Shown piece by piece: positions 8,270-16,086 of a DNA stretch of 44,806 nucleotides. Numbering within the stretch: position 1 is the first letter of the stretch; each line of letters begins with the position of its first letter. A model generated the notes under the pieces. That model worked only from the letters and a program-made list of their open reading frames with translations, had not been told where the DNA came from and made no database searches. This DNA is from a filamentous cyanobacterium CCT1. Lineage in GTDB: Bacteria; Cyanobacteriota; Cyanobacteriia; Phormidesmidales; Phormidesmidaceae. The stretch covers positions 1-44,806 of the forward strand of contig PYER01000019.1 of assembly GCA_003017855.1 (NCBI GenBank). Direction: 5' to 3'. The translations under genes and the position numbers were made by a program.

Positions 8270-9451
8270 TCACCATCTTGCAAGCGCTTGGAGAATATCC
8301 CTCGCCGAGTGGGGGCGTCCTCTCCAAGAAGGATGAATACAAGAACTCAGTATTTTGCTCACAGGTCGGGGTAGCTGAGCAGAGCTAATCCATTGAGCTG
8401 CAAGCTCCGGTGTTGGCTTGAGCTCTCCCATACCTGCAGCGATCACCACCATTGCCCAACTGTAAAAATCAACCTTAGGATTGGAGGTCTCTTCTCCTTC
8501 AACAATCTCGGGTGCAAGGAATGGGCTCCTCTCCCAGTCTCCAGAGGAAACAGTTGATTTACGACTCATGAGTTTTGCCATTTCAAAGTCTGTGACAAAT
8601 GGCTGACCATCTGTAGCACGTATGGTGATGGCTCCCGGGGAGAGATCTCGCTGAATCACATCAACCTTATGCAATGCTTGAATGATAGTAGTGAGGCTGC
8701 GTGCAAAATCAGGAAGAGCTTTCGTCGGGAAAGGGCCTCTTTTTAATGCTGCTGTTAAGGTCTCTCCCTCAATCCACTCATCAATAATCCACCAACGCCC
8801 GCCGGTCTCAAGCACGGTTCTATTCTCAGGGATGCCTGGTATTTTAGCCAAGGTGCTGAGTGTTCTATCGTGTCGTCGAATCTGACTCTCAATTCTTTCC
8901 CTCTCATCGGTATTGAGTAGTTCAAGTTCATAGCACTTGCCACGATCAATGCGCTCTTGGAATTCATGCTGCAATTTTGCAATGCGATACTGTAATCCGT
9001 TAGGTGCAGTTTCCCATCGAGTGAGGTATTGCTGAATCATCCAGTCGCTAACCTGCCTTTCAGTGAATTCAGGTTGGTTGAGACGAGACATTCTTCGGGA
9101 TGCCAAGGAAGTTGCGCCGAAGTGCAGGATATTATCCGAACTTCTAGAGTCTTCTGAAGAGGCCTTGTTACTTACAGGGCTTTCCTTTTCTGCATATATA
9201 TAGTCACCCTTTTCAAGCGAGAGCTCTACTAAGGTGAATAGACATTGCAGAGAAGTTCGCTCAACAGGCTGATTTTTAAGAACCTGATTAATGGTCGTTG
9301 CGCTAACAAATAATTTCTGATCACGACTGTAAACCGAGAGCCTAGGCCCATTAAATCGTGATATCTTCCGAGACGTAACCAAGCTCATACATGCCCTATC
9401 GAAACGGGCTTTTCCAGAGTCAGTTAGAACTACCCCACGGATACGTGCCAT
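8270..9451 (-). CDS. HTH domain-kinase fusion protein with divergent catalytic motifs
   Basis: A 393-residue protein. Residues 1-90 (LTDSGKARFDRA, then VSATTINQVLKNQPVERTSL and LSLEKGDYIYAE) match the helix-turn-helix-like N-terminal domain that precedes many cyanobacterial signalling and NTPase proteins. A charged linker follows. The kinase-like part runs from about 130 to 393: EWIEGETL hinge, catalytic loop IQRDLSPGA (Asp269 kept, the Mg-binding Asn is Ala), VTDFEMAKL (DFE instead of DFG), and LAPEIV. It could be a weak kinase or a pseudokinase. It is the first gene of the leftward trio; no Shine-Dalgarno is clear. Pairing with the kinase at 5906-6937 suggests one may sense and activate the other (inference). 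Confidence 0.75.
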   Translation of the reverse strand: MARIRGVVLTDSGKARFDRACMSLVTSRKISRFNGPRLSVYSRDQKLFVSATTINQVLKNQPVERTSLQCLFTLVELSLEKGDYIYAEKESPVSNKASSEDSRSSDNILHFGATSLASRRMSRLNQPEFTERQVSDWMIQQYLTRWETAPNGLQYRIAKLQHEFQERIDRGKCYELELLNTDERERIESQIRRHDRTLSTLAKIPGIPENRTVLETGGRWWIIDEWIEGETLTAALKRGPFPTKALPDFARSLTTIIQALHKVDVIQRDLSPGAITIRATDGQPFVTDFEMAKLMSRKSTVSSGDWERSPFLAPEIVEGEETSNPKVDFYSWAMVVIAAGMGELKPTPELAAQWISSAQLPRPVSKILSSCIHPSWRGRPHSARDILQALARW

Positions 9452-9805
9452 GCTTCAGAGAGAAAAGGAGATACCTTTCTATCTTTACAGCGTGCGTTTC
9501 ACCCAATCCGACAAGAATGTAGACTGTGCTGAAAAATGCTGTGCTTAGAGAGCGGGGAGATAGAGGAGTTAAGCGACTTAGCTCTGGTCTCCTCGAAAAA
9601 CTAAAACCCTTGCCAAACAAGAATTCCAGCATTTTGACAGACGAGTAGCATTGACTTAACTAACGCGGTTAATCCCCACCCTTTTTTCCAGAAAACTGTG
9701 GAATCCTAATCTTCATACCACCCACTGTTCCGGCCTCATTCCAGGCCCAAGTAGCTGGTAGGACTGCTGCCGTTGTTCATGCAGAGGAGATGTGATTCGC
9801 ATGCC
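9452..9805. other. Divergent intergenic region between kinase module and stb-like operon
   Basis: About 350 bases with no convincing gene. It should hold promoters for the leftward kinase trio and the rightward stb-like operon. A TTGACA at 9634-9639 and an imperfect palindrome TTAAC(taacgc)GGTTAA at about 9656-9671 are possible control elements, but no good -10 pairs with the TTGACA. I do not see the iterated direct repeats that StbA proteins bind upstream of R388 stb. Confidence 0.35.
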
Positions 9806-10270
9806 ATGGTTGACCACCAAAACTCCAGTCCCCATCATAGCGAGAGCGATGAGGCGCGATTTATCCAGGCGCTCTCATCGCTTAGCCCAAAGCCTAAGGC
9901 CCGCCGAACGGATACGCTATACAGCTTGGTGCATCGTTGCTTTGACGATCTCAAGAGCGCGAAGAAGAGAGGGTATTCCTACGAGGAGCTGGCGACCCTC
10001 TTCTACACCCAACTGGGGAGAACAATTACTCCTGGGACGCTTAGGAAGTACATGAACCGGGCTGCAAAAGCGCCAGGTATTGAGTTGGAAGCGGATCCGA
10101 ATGAGGCTGCTTGCGAAAGCACAGCCAGCGTCATTCCATCTAGCCAGGCTCCACAAAGCATGCCGCTGCCGAAGCATCTTGGGCCAAAACCGGTACCGCT
10201 GCCAAGATCCACACTGTATGTCCGAGATCCTCGCGCCCAGGCGAGCGAAGACGAGTTTGAGAATCTGTAA
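9806..10270 (+). CDS. stbA: StbA-like plasmid DNA-binding protein
   Basis: A 154-residue protein with an N-terminal helix-turn-helix-like region at about residues 35-80: LVHRCFDDLKSAKKRGYSYE, then LATLFYTQLG and ITPGTLRKYM. This GYSYEEL...TPGTLRKY pattern matches small DNA-binding proteins encoded before ParA-like ATPases on conjugative plasmids. The C-terminal half is proline/serine-rich and probably disordered. The ATG at 9806 is preferred; the frame stays open upstream to TTG 9773, and the AGGAG at about 9784 is far from it. First gene of a three-gene set in the order of R388 stbA-stbB-stbC, which balances plasmid stability and conjugation. The name rests on order and fold, not full sequence match. 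Confidence 0.65.
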   Translation: MVDHQNSSPHHSESDEARFIQALSSLSPKPKARRTDTLYSLVHRCFDDLKSAKKRGYSYEELATLFYTQLGRTITPGTLRKYMNRAAKAPGIELEADPNEAACESTASVIPSSQAPQSMPLPKHLGPKPVPLPRSTLYVRDPRAQASEDEFENL

Positions 10271-10290
10271 TCACCAAAGGAGGTGGACTT

Positions 10291-11004
10291 ATGGTTCCAC
10301 GAAATAACGGTTCACGCCTCCACTTTGTGGGAGGCCGTAAAGGGGGTGTCGGGAAGAGCTTTTTTGCGCGGGTATTGGTCGAATATGCGCGAAGCCGAGA
10401 AGTTACCTTCACGATCGCTGAATGCGATCGCGTTAATCCCGACGTGGCCCGCATCTATAAATCGGATATTGCTATTATCCTGGCCTACTTCAGCGAGGAT
10501 GAGCGCAAACGAAGTAAGGCAGATGCCCTGTTTGCTGAAGCCTTGAAGAATCCGGTGATTGCCAATCTTCCGGCCCAGGTTCATGAGGCGATGCTTGCCT
10601 GGTTTGTGCAGGATGCTCTCTATGAGCTGGCTGCAAAAGAGGGGGTATCGTTCTGTCACTGGTACGTTTCTAACGGCGGGTATGACTCTGTTCAGCTTTT
10701 CTACAAGACGGTTGCTGACCTAGGAGAGTGGATGGTCCACGTGTTTGTGAGGAACTGGGGGCTCTGTGATGACTGGTCACATGTTGATCAAGACCCCAAG
10801 TTTCAGGCACTCATTGAGGATTATTCCATTCCGGTCATCAATCTACCGAAGTGTTCTTACTTGGAGCGAAATTTCATTGAGGCGCACCAGCTGACTCTCT
10901 CCGCAGCAGAAAGCCACAAAGACCTGACGGTGGTATCCCGCCAGCGTGTCAAGCACTTTCTCCGGCAGGCGTTTAGCGAGATTGAGGAGGCAGGGATGCT
11001 ATGA
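10291..11004 (+). CDS. stbB: StbB/MobD-like ParA-family ATPase
   Basis: A 237-residue P-loop ATPase of the MinD/ParA superfamily. The deviant Walker A is FVGGRKGGVGKSFFARVL (Lys17 and Lys22), and AECDRVNPDV follows near residue 45 as the Asp-bearing switch. The remainder (FVRNWGLCDDW, INLPKC) matches plasmid StbB/MobD-type proteins rather than a chromosomal ParA. A strong ribosome binding site (AAAGGAGGTGG) precedes the ATG. It overlaps the next gene by four bases (ATGA), implying translational coupling. It likely works with the upstream StbA-like protein in plasmid positioning or transfer control. Confidence 0.8.
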   Translation: MVPRNNGSRLHFVGGRKGGVGKSFFARVLVEYARSREVTFTIAECDRVNPDVARIYKSDIAIILAYFSEDERKRSKADALFAEALKNPVIANLPAQVHEAMLAWFVQDALYELAAKEGVSFCHWYVSNGGYDSVQLFYKTVADLGEWMVHVFVRNWGLCDDWSHVDQDPKFQALIEDYSIPVINLPKCSYLERNFIEAHQLTLSAAESHKDLTVVSRQRVKHFLRQAFSEIEEAGML

Positions 11005-11441
11005 ACCATAAGCCTCTCGGAGACATTCCAGATGAAGAGCTCGCTACCCTCGACCTTGTGCTTGAGGGTGTTGACCTACAAACCAAGCTGAAGGTGTATC
11101 GCATCCTGGAGAAGACCCAGGTTGAGCCGAATGACCCAATGTTTCTTGCGCTGCTTTCGCTCACCCATGCACGGGTAGCGATCGCACCTATTCCGGACGA
11201 TCTACGAGTTCTTGTGGGTGAATTGAAGGCCCATCTAGTTACCCTCCAGGCTCTTAGCCGTGGTCAAATTCAGGATTGTCGGGATGTGGCAGCTGACATC
11301 AATGTGACAGCCAAACGACTCAGTAAACAAATGGGGCATCACGCATCTAGCGGTACCTCGCCAGTATTTTCCTTCCTCTGGGCCTTCTTTGGAGCCGTAA
11401 GCGGAAGTGTGTTGACTTTCGTGCTCCAGCGATTTTTGTAG
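11001..11441 (+). CDS. stbC: StbC-like protein with C-terminal membrane anchor
   Basis: A 146-residue protein. The central VEPNDPMFLALLSLTHARVA, after KLKVYRILEKT, is typical of small proteins encoded directly after StbB/MobD ATPases. A helical region at about 75-115 leads to a C-terminal hydrophobic segment (FSFLWAFFGAVSGSVLTFVL), so the protein is probably tail-anchored. It starts inside the stop of stbB. A terminator-like hairpin follows, suggesting the three-gene operon ends here. The stbC name is by position; function is not established in this family. R388 StbC is shorter, so the extra C-terminus is notable. Confidence 0.6.
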   Translation: MNHKPLGDIPDEELATLDLVLEGVDLQTKLKVYRILEKTQVEPNDPMFLALLSLTHARVAIAPIPDDLRVLVGELKAHLVTLQALSRGQIQDCRDVAADINVTAKRLSKQMGHHASSGTSPVFSFLWAFFGAVSGSVLTFVLQRFL

Positions 11442-11454
11442 TGCCTGTCGATCC

Positions 11455-11487
11455 GGCGTAAGGCGCTTCCTACGCCAACCCTTTTTT
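11455..11487 (+). terminator. Probable terminator after the stb-like operon
   Basis: GGCGTA (11455-11460) pairs with TACGCC (11471-11476) around a ten-base loop. Five bases later comes a run of six T. The short stem and the spacer before the T run make it a weak to moderate terminator. Confidence 0.5.
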
Positions 11488-11518
11488 CTAGCTATTCCCA
11501 AATTACTAAGGAGGTCTG

Positions 11519-12010
11519 ATGCTTGCACATGCTATCAGGCGGGGGCTTTTTGCGGCTGGAATGCTTCTGCTTGCCTATTACGTCTACCCCCGCATGGACG
11601 AGTTTACCGAGCGCCTGGCCCATACGGGAGGAAAGCTCTTCGGCTTCTTCTCTCTTGTATGGCTTGATAACCAGTGGGTTCATGGGGTCATCCTGCTTTT
11701 CTGTGCCCTCTGGCTTTACCGATACCTTGAAGGCTTTTCAGAAGAGCTTTCGATCGCTCGGTATCGCTCTTTGCCTCAATTCATCACGTGCGCCGCACGG
11801 TGGCTTATTGCCATGGTGCTGTGGCTCGTTCTTGTACTGCTTGAACCAGTGCTGATGTTTAAGGCACTCACCACCTGGACCACGATCCCTCTGTGGCTTG
11901 TGTGGGTAATTGTCGCTGCCTTTTTCTTCTTAGCCACCGGGCTTGGGCTTCGGTACCCGGCCTACATCGTGGCGAGCATTCGCGAACGCATTATCCAAGA
12001 GAGGTTGTAA
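11519..12010 (+). CDS. Polytopic membrane protein upstream of coupling protein
   Basis: A 163-residue protein with about four hydrophobic helices: near 8-24 (GLFAAGMLLLAYYVYP), 53-70 (HGVILLFCALWLYRYL), 93-115 (LIAMVLWLVLVLLEPVLMF) and 122-146 (IPLWLVWVIVAAFFFLATGL). The ATG at 11519 has a strong Shine-Dalgarno, AAGGAGGTCTG. Only seven bases separate it from the VirD4-like gene, so the two are very likely co-transcribed. I do not recognise the family. The location suggests an inner-membrane partner of the coupling protein (inference). Confidence 0.75.
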   Translation: MLAHAIRRGLFAAGMLLLAYYVYPRMDEFTERLAHTGGKLFGFFSLVWLDNQWVHGVILLFCALWLYRYLEGFSEELSIARYRSLPQFITCAARWLIAMVLWLVLVLLEPVLMFKALTTWTTIPLWLVWVIVAAFFFLATGLGLRYPAYIVASIRERIIQERL

Positions 12011-12017
12011 GACTATC

Positions 12018-14018
12018 ATGCTCAAACTATTAGCTTGGCTGCTGACTGCTGGTTGGCTCTATTTCAGTACCCCTAAGCTCTACAGTCTTTGGGTTCATTG
12101 GATTAGTAAAGGTCTAGGTAGCGCCGATCTAGGGGTGTGGAACGGAGGAGAGTGGCTTTCACATGCCTGTTCGCTCATTTTTGCAGCACTCTACATCAGC
12201 GGACTATGTCAGGTAGTTCATGCTGGGCTCCAAAAGGGTAGATCTGAGATCGTCGATTCTCTTAAAAAGGCGGTCCTGCCGTTACTGCTACTTCTCGTGG
12301 GGTGGTGGGGAACCCAATTTGTCCTTCGTCTGTTGATTCATGGAGTGCCTGTTTCTCTCAATATCCTGATCGCAGTATTTGTCACCGCCTTAGTCGGTAG
12401 TGTGGTGCTCATGCCTGCGCCACTGCCGTTATCTCAACCTGTTCGAGGACGATCGCTACGGCAATCCGCAGAGCTTCAGCGAATATGGAGACGCAGGGGA
12501 AGGAAAGTCAAAGGACTCATCCCTTGGGGAGGAGCGTTTATCGCCAAGGAGAACGAGGCACTCCACTTCATCCTGATTGGTAACACCGGAGCCGGGAAGT
12601 CTACATTCCTTGAGGTGATGATGACCAAGACCTTGGCTGGTGTTGGCTTTAACCCAAACTACCGAGCGATCGTGGTCGATGCCAAGGGTAACTTGCTTCC
12701 CTATTTAGAAGCTCTGGGGCTTGGGGTCGGCGAGGACGGGCCACTCTATGTGATTTTGAATCCGCTTGATAAGCGAGCCGCTCGGTGGGCGATAGCGAAG
12801 GACATCAATTCTCCTGGCAAAGCTCACGAGTTTGCCCGCACTGTGATTCCGGAGGCGAAGGGAGATAACCAGTTTTTCCCAAAAACGGCTATAGCACTTT
12901 TGGTCGCTGTCATTGTGTCACTGCAACGGGCCAAGGGAGAAAGGTGGACGTTGCGAGACCTCATTAATGCTTTTTCAACGACTGCGATCGCTCATGCCTT
13001 GATCCAAAGATGGAATCCTCGCCCTAACGACTTGGACGATTATTTCAAGGTCAAAAAGGGCGAGCGCAACGACATTTTCATGTCGGTTCGGGCTGAACTT
13101 GATCAGTTTCATTTGATTGCAGCCTGTTGGGAGGTAGCGACCCGTGAGTTTTCGATTTCAGACTGGATACGCGGTGAACATGTGCTCGTGTTGGGCTCTG
13201 ATTATGAATACCCAGATGCCCTTAGAACGATTAATGCCTTACTGTTTTCTTTCATTGCAGCTCGGCTAAAGCAGTTGTCTGATGATCCAGATCGGCGAGT
13301 ATGGCTTTTTGCTGACGAGCTAATCGCAACTGGGAAGTTAGTCGCCTTTGAGCAACTGCTCCAGTTGGGCCGCTCAAAATCAGTCTGTATGGTAAGCAGC
13401 GTGTTAAACATAGCCTCATTCGTTGAAGAATTCGGCGAGAACGTAGCCAAATCTATCTGGGGACTATCACGGCACAAGGCTTTATTTCCTATGGATAGTG
13501 ATTCGGCCAAATACATCAGCGATGCTATCGGTAAACATGAGGTGATTCAGACAAGCTACACACCCCAGGTCGCAAATCCAGATAAGCCGCCATCTAGCAG
13601 CGGCATCTCTTACCAGCGCGTAGAGCGCACAACCATTTTGCCGCAGGAACTAGATGAGCGAGAGCTTCCTGTACCGGGGCCAAAGCATGGTCTAAGTGGC
13701 TATTTTAGCCTTCCAGGAGAAGGCATTCATTACCACACCTATTCTTGGCAGGAGATTACGAGGATGCGGCCAGAGCGCCTGAATGATAGTGATGGCGGCG
13801 TGGTTGGCTATGACCGGATTGATGAGCGATTTGTCCCGACTATTCCGACTCCCTGGACACAAGAGGAATTAGCGGAGCTTCAAATCACTCCTCCCGATGA
13901 GGATACCGATGCCGGTGCGCGATCTTCCAAACCGCGTACACCGCGCAAGCCTGGAGATAATTCAGGAAGCAAAACTCCACGGCCTATCAAGAAAGGTCCG
14001 AAGAATAAACGGTCCTGA
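12018..14018 (+). CDS. virD4: VirD4/TrwB-type type IV coupling protein
   Basis: A 666-residue coupling protein that would link the relaxosome to a type IV secretion channel and pump DNA. The N-terminus has about four hydrophobic segments within residues 1-135. The ATPase begins with Walker A LIGNTGAGKSTFLEV at about 187-196; Walker B is VWLFADELIATGK, with the LLQLGRSKSVCMVSS segment typical of the family downstream. The C-terminal 60 residues are proline- and lysine-rich and probably disordered. I chose the ATG at 12018, after GAGAGGTTG, rather than an upstream start that would overlap the preceding gene. It has the same strand as the stb-like genes, as in MOBF plasmids. No VirB-type channel genes are in the window. 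Confidence 0.9.
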   Translation: MLKLLAWLLTAGWLYFSTPKLYSLWVHWISKGLGSADLGVWNGGEWLSHACSLIFAALYISGLCQVVHAGLQKGRSEIVDSLKKAVLPLLLLLVGWWGTQFVLRLLIHGVPVSLNILIAVFVTALVGSVVLMPAPLPLSQPVRGRSLRQSAELQRIWRRRGRKVKGLIPWGGAFIAKENEALHFILIGNTGAGKSTFLEVMMTKTLAGVGFNPNYRAIVVDAKGNLLPYLEALGLGVGEDGPLYVILNPLDKRAARWAIAKDINSPGKAHEFARTVIPEAKGDNQFFPKTAIALLVAVIVSLQRAKGERWTLRDLINAFSTTAIAHALIQRWNPRPNDLDDYFKVKKGERNDIFMSVRAELDQFHLIAACWEVATREFSISDWIRGEHVLVLGSDYEYPDALRTINALLFSFIAARLKQLSDDPDRRVWLFADELIATGKLVAFEQLLQLGRSKSVCMVSSVLNIASFVEEFGENVAKSIWGLSRHKALFPMDSDSAKYISDAIGKHEVIQTSYTPQVANPDKPPSSSGISYQRVERTTILPQELDERELPVPGPKHGLSGYFSLPGEGIHYHTYSWQEITRMRPERLNDSDGGVVGYDRIDERFVPTIPTPWTQEELAELQITPPDEDTDAGARSSKPRTPRKPGDNSGSKTPRPIKKGPKNKRS

Positions 14019-14076
14019 ACTGGAATCGGAAACTGGAACGACTTTTAGGAGTTAGAGAGGTGTTTTGTTAGCGCTT

Positions 14077-14196
14077 CTATAGACGTTAAAAGGGGCACGG
14101 AGATAAGGAAACGCACTCAGGAAATGGCCGATTTAGTTAACTCCACTAACCCGCGTCCTAAAGCATATTCATCTATGCCATTCTTATCTCCATGCC
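14077..14196 (-). other. Candidate origin of transfer (oriT)
   Basis: Within a gene-free 416-base stretch between the coupling protein and the RHH gene there is a long inverted repeat: GGCACGGAGATAAG (14094-14107) against CTTATCTCCATGCC (14183-14196), 13 of 14 positions complementary. A nested TTAGT/ACTAA pair lies near 14133-14150. On the minus strand, 12-13 bases 3' of one arm, is GTCTATAG (14084-14077), identical to the eight bases I recall around the R388 nic site (GTCT/ATAG). The layout (hairpin 5' of nic, RHH gene next door) suits a MOBF oriT. This is inference from pattern; the octamer alone could occur by chance. Confidence 0.4.
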
Positions 14197-14273
14197 ACTA
14201 CCCAATTCAACATGAAGCTTCCCTTTCCCAGTTACTCCCCGAGAGCCATCCTTAGATGACTCCTATGGAATGA

Positions 14274-14296
14274 ATCCGAACTACTTTCGGATTTTT
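14274..14296 (+). terminator. Small terminator-like hairpin upstream of the RHH gene
   Basis: ATCCGAA (14274-14280) pairs with TTCGGAT (14286-14292) around a five-base loop and runs directly into TTTTT. It could end transcription from the coupling-protein operon or be part of the oriT region. Confidence 0.55.
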
Positions 14297-14434
14297 CCGG
14301 ACACCTGATAGTTCATTCTAAAACGTCTGAAAAGCTCACCAATAAACCATTTTGGCGCATTCTCCCTTGCCCACAATTGTAGAGCAGCTAACCCCAAATG
14401 ACCCTTACAACAACATCTTCGCTTGTTTGCAGCC

Positions 14435-14770
14435 ATGAAAAAGACCAACTCATCAGAAACAATTAGCTTTCGTATCGATGCTCATCTTGCTGATGAGGTG
14501 AAACGAAAAGCTGCAGATGCAGGGGCATCAAGCATTCACTTCTATGCGAGAGACCTGTTTCTCTCTGGACTCGCTGATCTCGCTATTCAAGGTGAAATCA
14601 ATCAATTGCGTGAAGGCCTCGGTGAGGTATCGAAGGAGCTTTTAGAGCTTCGACACGACCTACAGCTTCTTCTTGTTCGAGTCGTCGTTGTGCTCACTGA
14701 GCTTTCCGTTGAGGAGGTTGAAGAAGTGCTGTTTTCTGATTTGCCGTTAGAGGACGAGTTAGAGGCATGA
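14435..14770 (+). CDS. Ribbon-helix-helix relaxosome accessory-type protein (TrwA/TraY-like)
   Basis: A 111-residue protein. The N-terminus ETISFRIDAHLADEVKRKAA followed by HFYARDLFLSGL is a ribbon-helix-helix DNA-binding fold (beta strand ISFRI, helices either side of the turn). The C-terminal half is helical and rich in Glu/Leu, suitable for oligomerisation. The ATG at 14435 is preferred over an in-frame TTG at 14423; no clear ribosome binding site is present for either. R388 TrwA is a small RHH protein that binds oriT and stimulates nicking; position next to a candidate oriT and a coupling-protein gene supports the same role here. Family is clear, role is inferred. Confidence 0.75.
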   Translation: MKKTNSSETISFRIDAHLADEVKRKAADAGASSIHFYARDLFLSGLADLAIQGEINQLREGLGEVSKELLELRHDLQLLLVRVVVVLTELSVEEVEEVLFSDLPLEDELEA

Positions 14771-14826
14771 CGAAAGGTCTGCCACCAATTTTTGGGTAGT
14801 TACTTTTGACAAATAAGAGGTTCTCC

Positions 14827-16086
14827 ATGTCAGATCAAGATAGGTTCGGTGTGGCATTTTCATCTGATGGTGATAATTCCAATCAGAATGGACATAATCC
14901 GGTAAATACTGACTCTGCGCATCAGAGCAAAGGCTTAACTACTGATAATGCGAGGTTCCATGAGGCCCGTCTCGATTCTGACTTTCGAGACAAGGTTAGG
15001 AATTTAAGGTCATCCCGTTTGGCTGAGCAAGGCCGAAAGGCGCTGCTCCAGCATCTGTGGGTACGGACCGATGAACTTCACGGGCGAGCATCTACCAGGG
15101 AGATTCGAGAGCGGTCGAACCTTACCGGGGCGTTTGGCACCGGGGCGAATTCCATCAACCTTATTCTCACTCAACCGTTTTTTGCTGCCCTCAGTGGCCC
15201 AGTAGTGGGTACATTAATTGGCGTTGGTGTCTATTGGTTATCTAACCTCAGCCAGAAAATAGCGGTCAGAGCGGCGGATGAGCGAAGGCCGTGGGGCAAT
15301 CGAGGGTACCTGGGCTTTGTGCTACTGAGTATTTTGCAGACGGGACTAAGTCCTTGGGGCACAGCCTTACTCCTGTTTCGCTCAGACCTAAACAACCAAC
15401 TGGCTGAACGTGTGGTTGTAGAGTTTGTGAACTCGGACGTGCAGTTTGAGGTAGAGGCGGCTAAGGAAAAGAAGAAGCTTGCCGTAGAGAAGCAAGAAGA
15501 ATGTGATGACCTTCTCACGGAGTACAACCAGAAGAAGAACGCTGGTGACCTTGCTTATGACAGGCCATTCATTCTTGCGCTCGGCAAATATATGGCAAAT
15601 GAACCTGCCAATCGATGGGCCGGAATACCAATTGGCTCACTTCCTGCCTGCCCAGCAGCAGATCGGCTTGAGATAGAAGCCGACGCTCAAATGGAGCAAG
15701 CTCAAAAGTTAGTTAGCAGGCGTAACGCTGAAATCCAGACGGGGTACGGCGATAGCTACGTTACCTATCTAAAGGTTGAACGGCCTGATCTGTTTGAAGC
15801 CTATTTTAACAGCTCGATTCTCGGTACCCGCATTCGATCCGGTGTTACTGAGCTGGCAGAGGCCCAAGCCTTAGTGGTTTCAGGCAAATCTGGCCCCACG
15901 CTGGTCATGATCGTGTTCACCTTGTTGAGCGCTATTACGAGCTACACCGCTTTAGCCCTTACGTTTTACCACAGTAAGGATCCACTAGTACGCCAGTCGT
16001 GGTCGGCGCTTGCATTAAGCAGGCAGCACCAGGTTGTGACTGGACAGACGGAAAACAGCCTCAATGGGAGCGATCGCCATGAATAG
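14827..16086 (+). CDS. Membrane protein with central coiled coil, unknown
   Basis: A 419-residue protein. The N-terminal 100 residues are polar. Hydrophobic segments follow at about residues 120-140 (FAALSGPVVGTLIGVGVYWL), 165-185 (YLGFVLLSILQTGLSPWGTA) and near the C-terminus (TLVMIVFTLLSAITSYTALA). Between the second and third is a long charged helical stretch (FEVEAAKEKKKLAVEKQEEC). The ATG at 14827 has AAGAGG upstream; an in-frame TTG at 14806 is less likely. It overlaps the next gene by eight bases. I do not recognise the family. Its place after the RHH gene suggests a transfer accessory role, which remains unproven. Confidence 0.75.
   Translation: MSDQDRFGVAFSSDGDNSNQNGHNPVNTDSAHQSKGLTTDNARFHEARLDSDFRDKVRNLRSSRLAEQGRKALLQHLWVRTDELHGRASTREIRERSNLTGAFGTGANSINLILTQPFFAALSGPVVGTLIGVGVYWLSNLSQKIAVRAADERRPWGNRGYLGFVLLSILQTGLSPWGTALLLFRSDLNNQLAERVVVEFVNSDVQFEVEAAKEKKKLAVEKQEECDDLLTEYNQKKNAGDLAYDRPFILALGKYMANEPANRWAGIPIGSLPACPAADRLEIEADAQMEQAQKLVSRRNAEIQTGYGDSYVTYLKVERPDLFEAYFNSSILGTRIRSGVTELAEAQALVVSGKSGPTLVMIVFTLLSAITSYTALALTFYHSKDPLVRQSWSALALSRQHQVVTGQTENSLNGSDRHE

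Noticed and set aside
9792-10055. Alternative frame within the stbA-like gene with a GTG after AGGAGAT
   Set aside because: The spacing of the AGGAG suits this frame better, but its translation is arginine-rich and unlike any protein, while the other frame has a clear HTH and operon fit.
14806-14826. TTG start extending the membrane protein at 14827
   Set aside because: The ATG at 14827 has AAGAGG just before it. The TTG start has no ribosome binding site.
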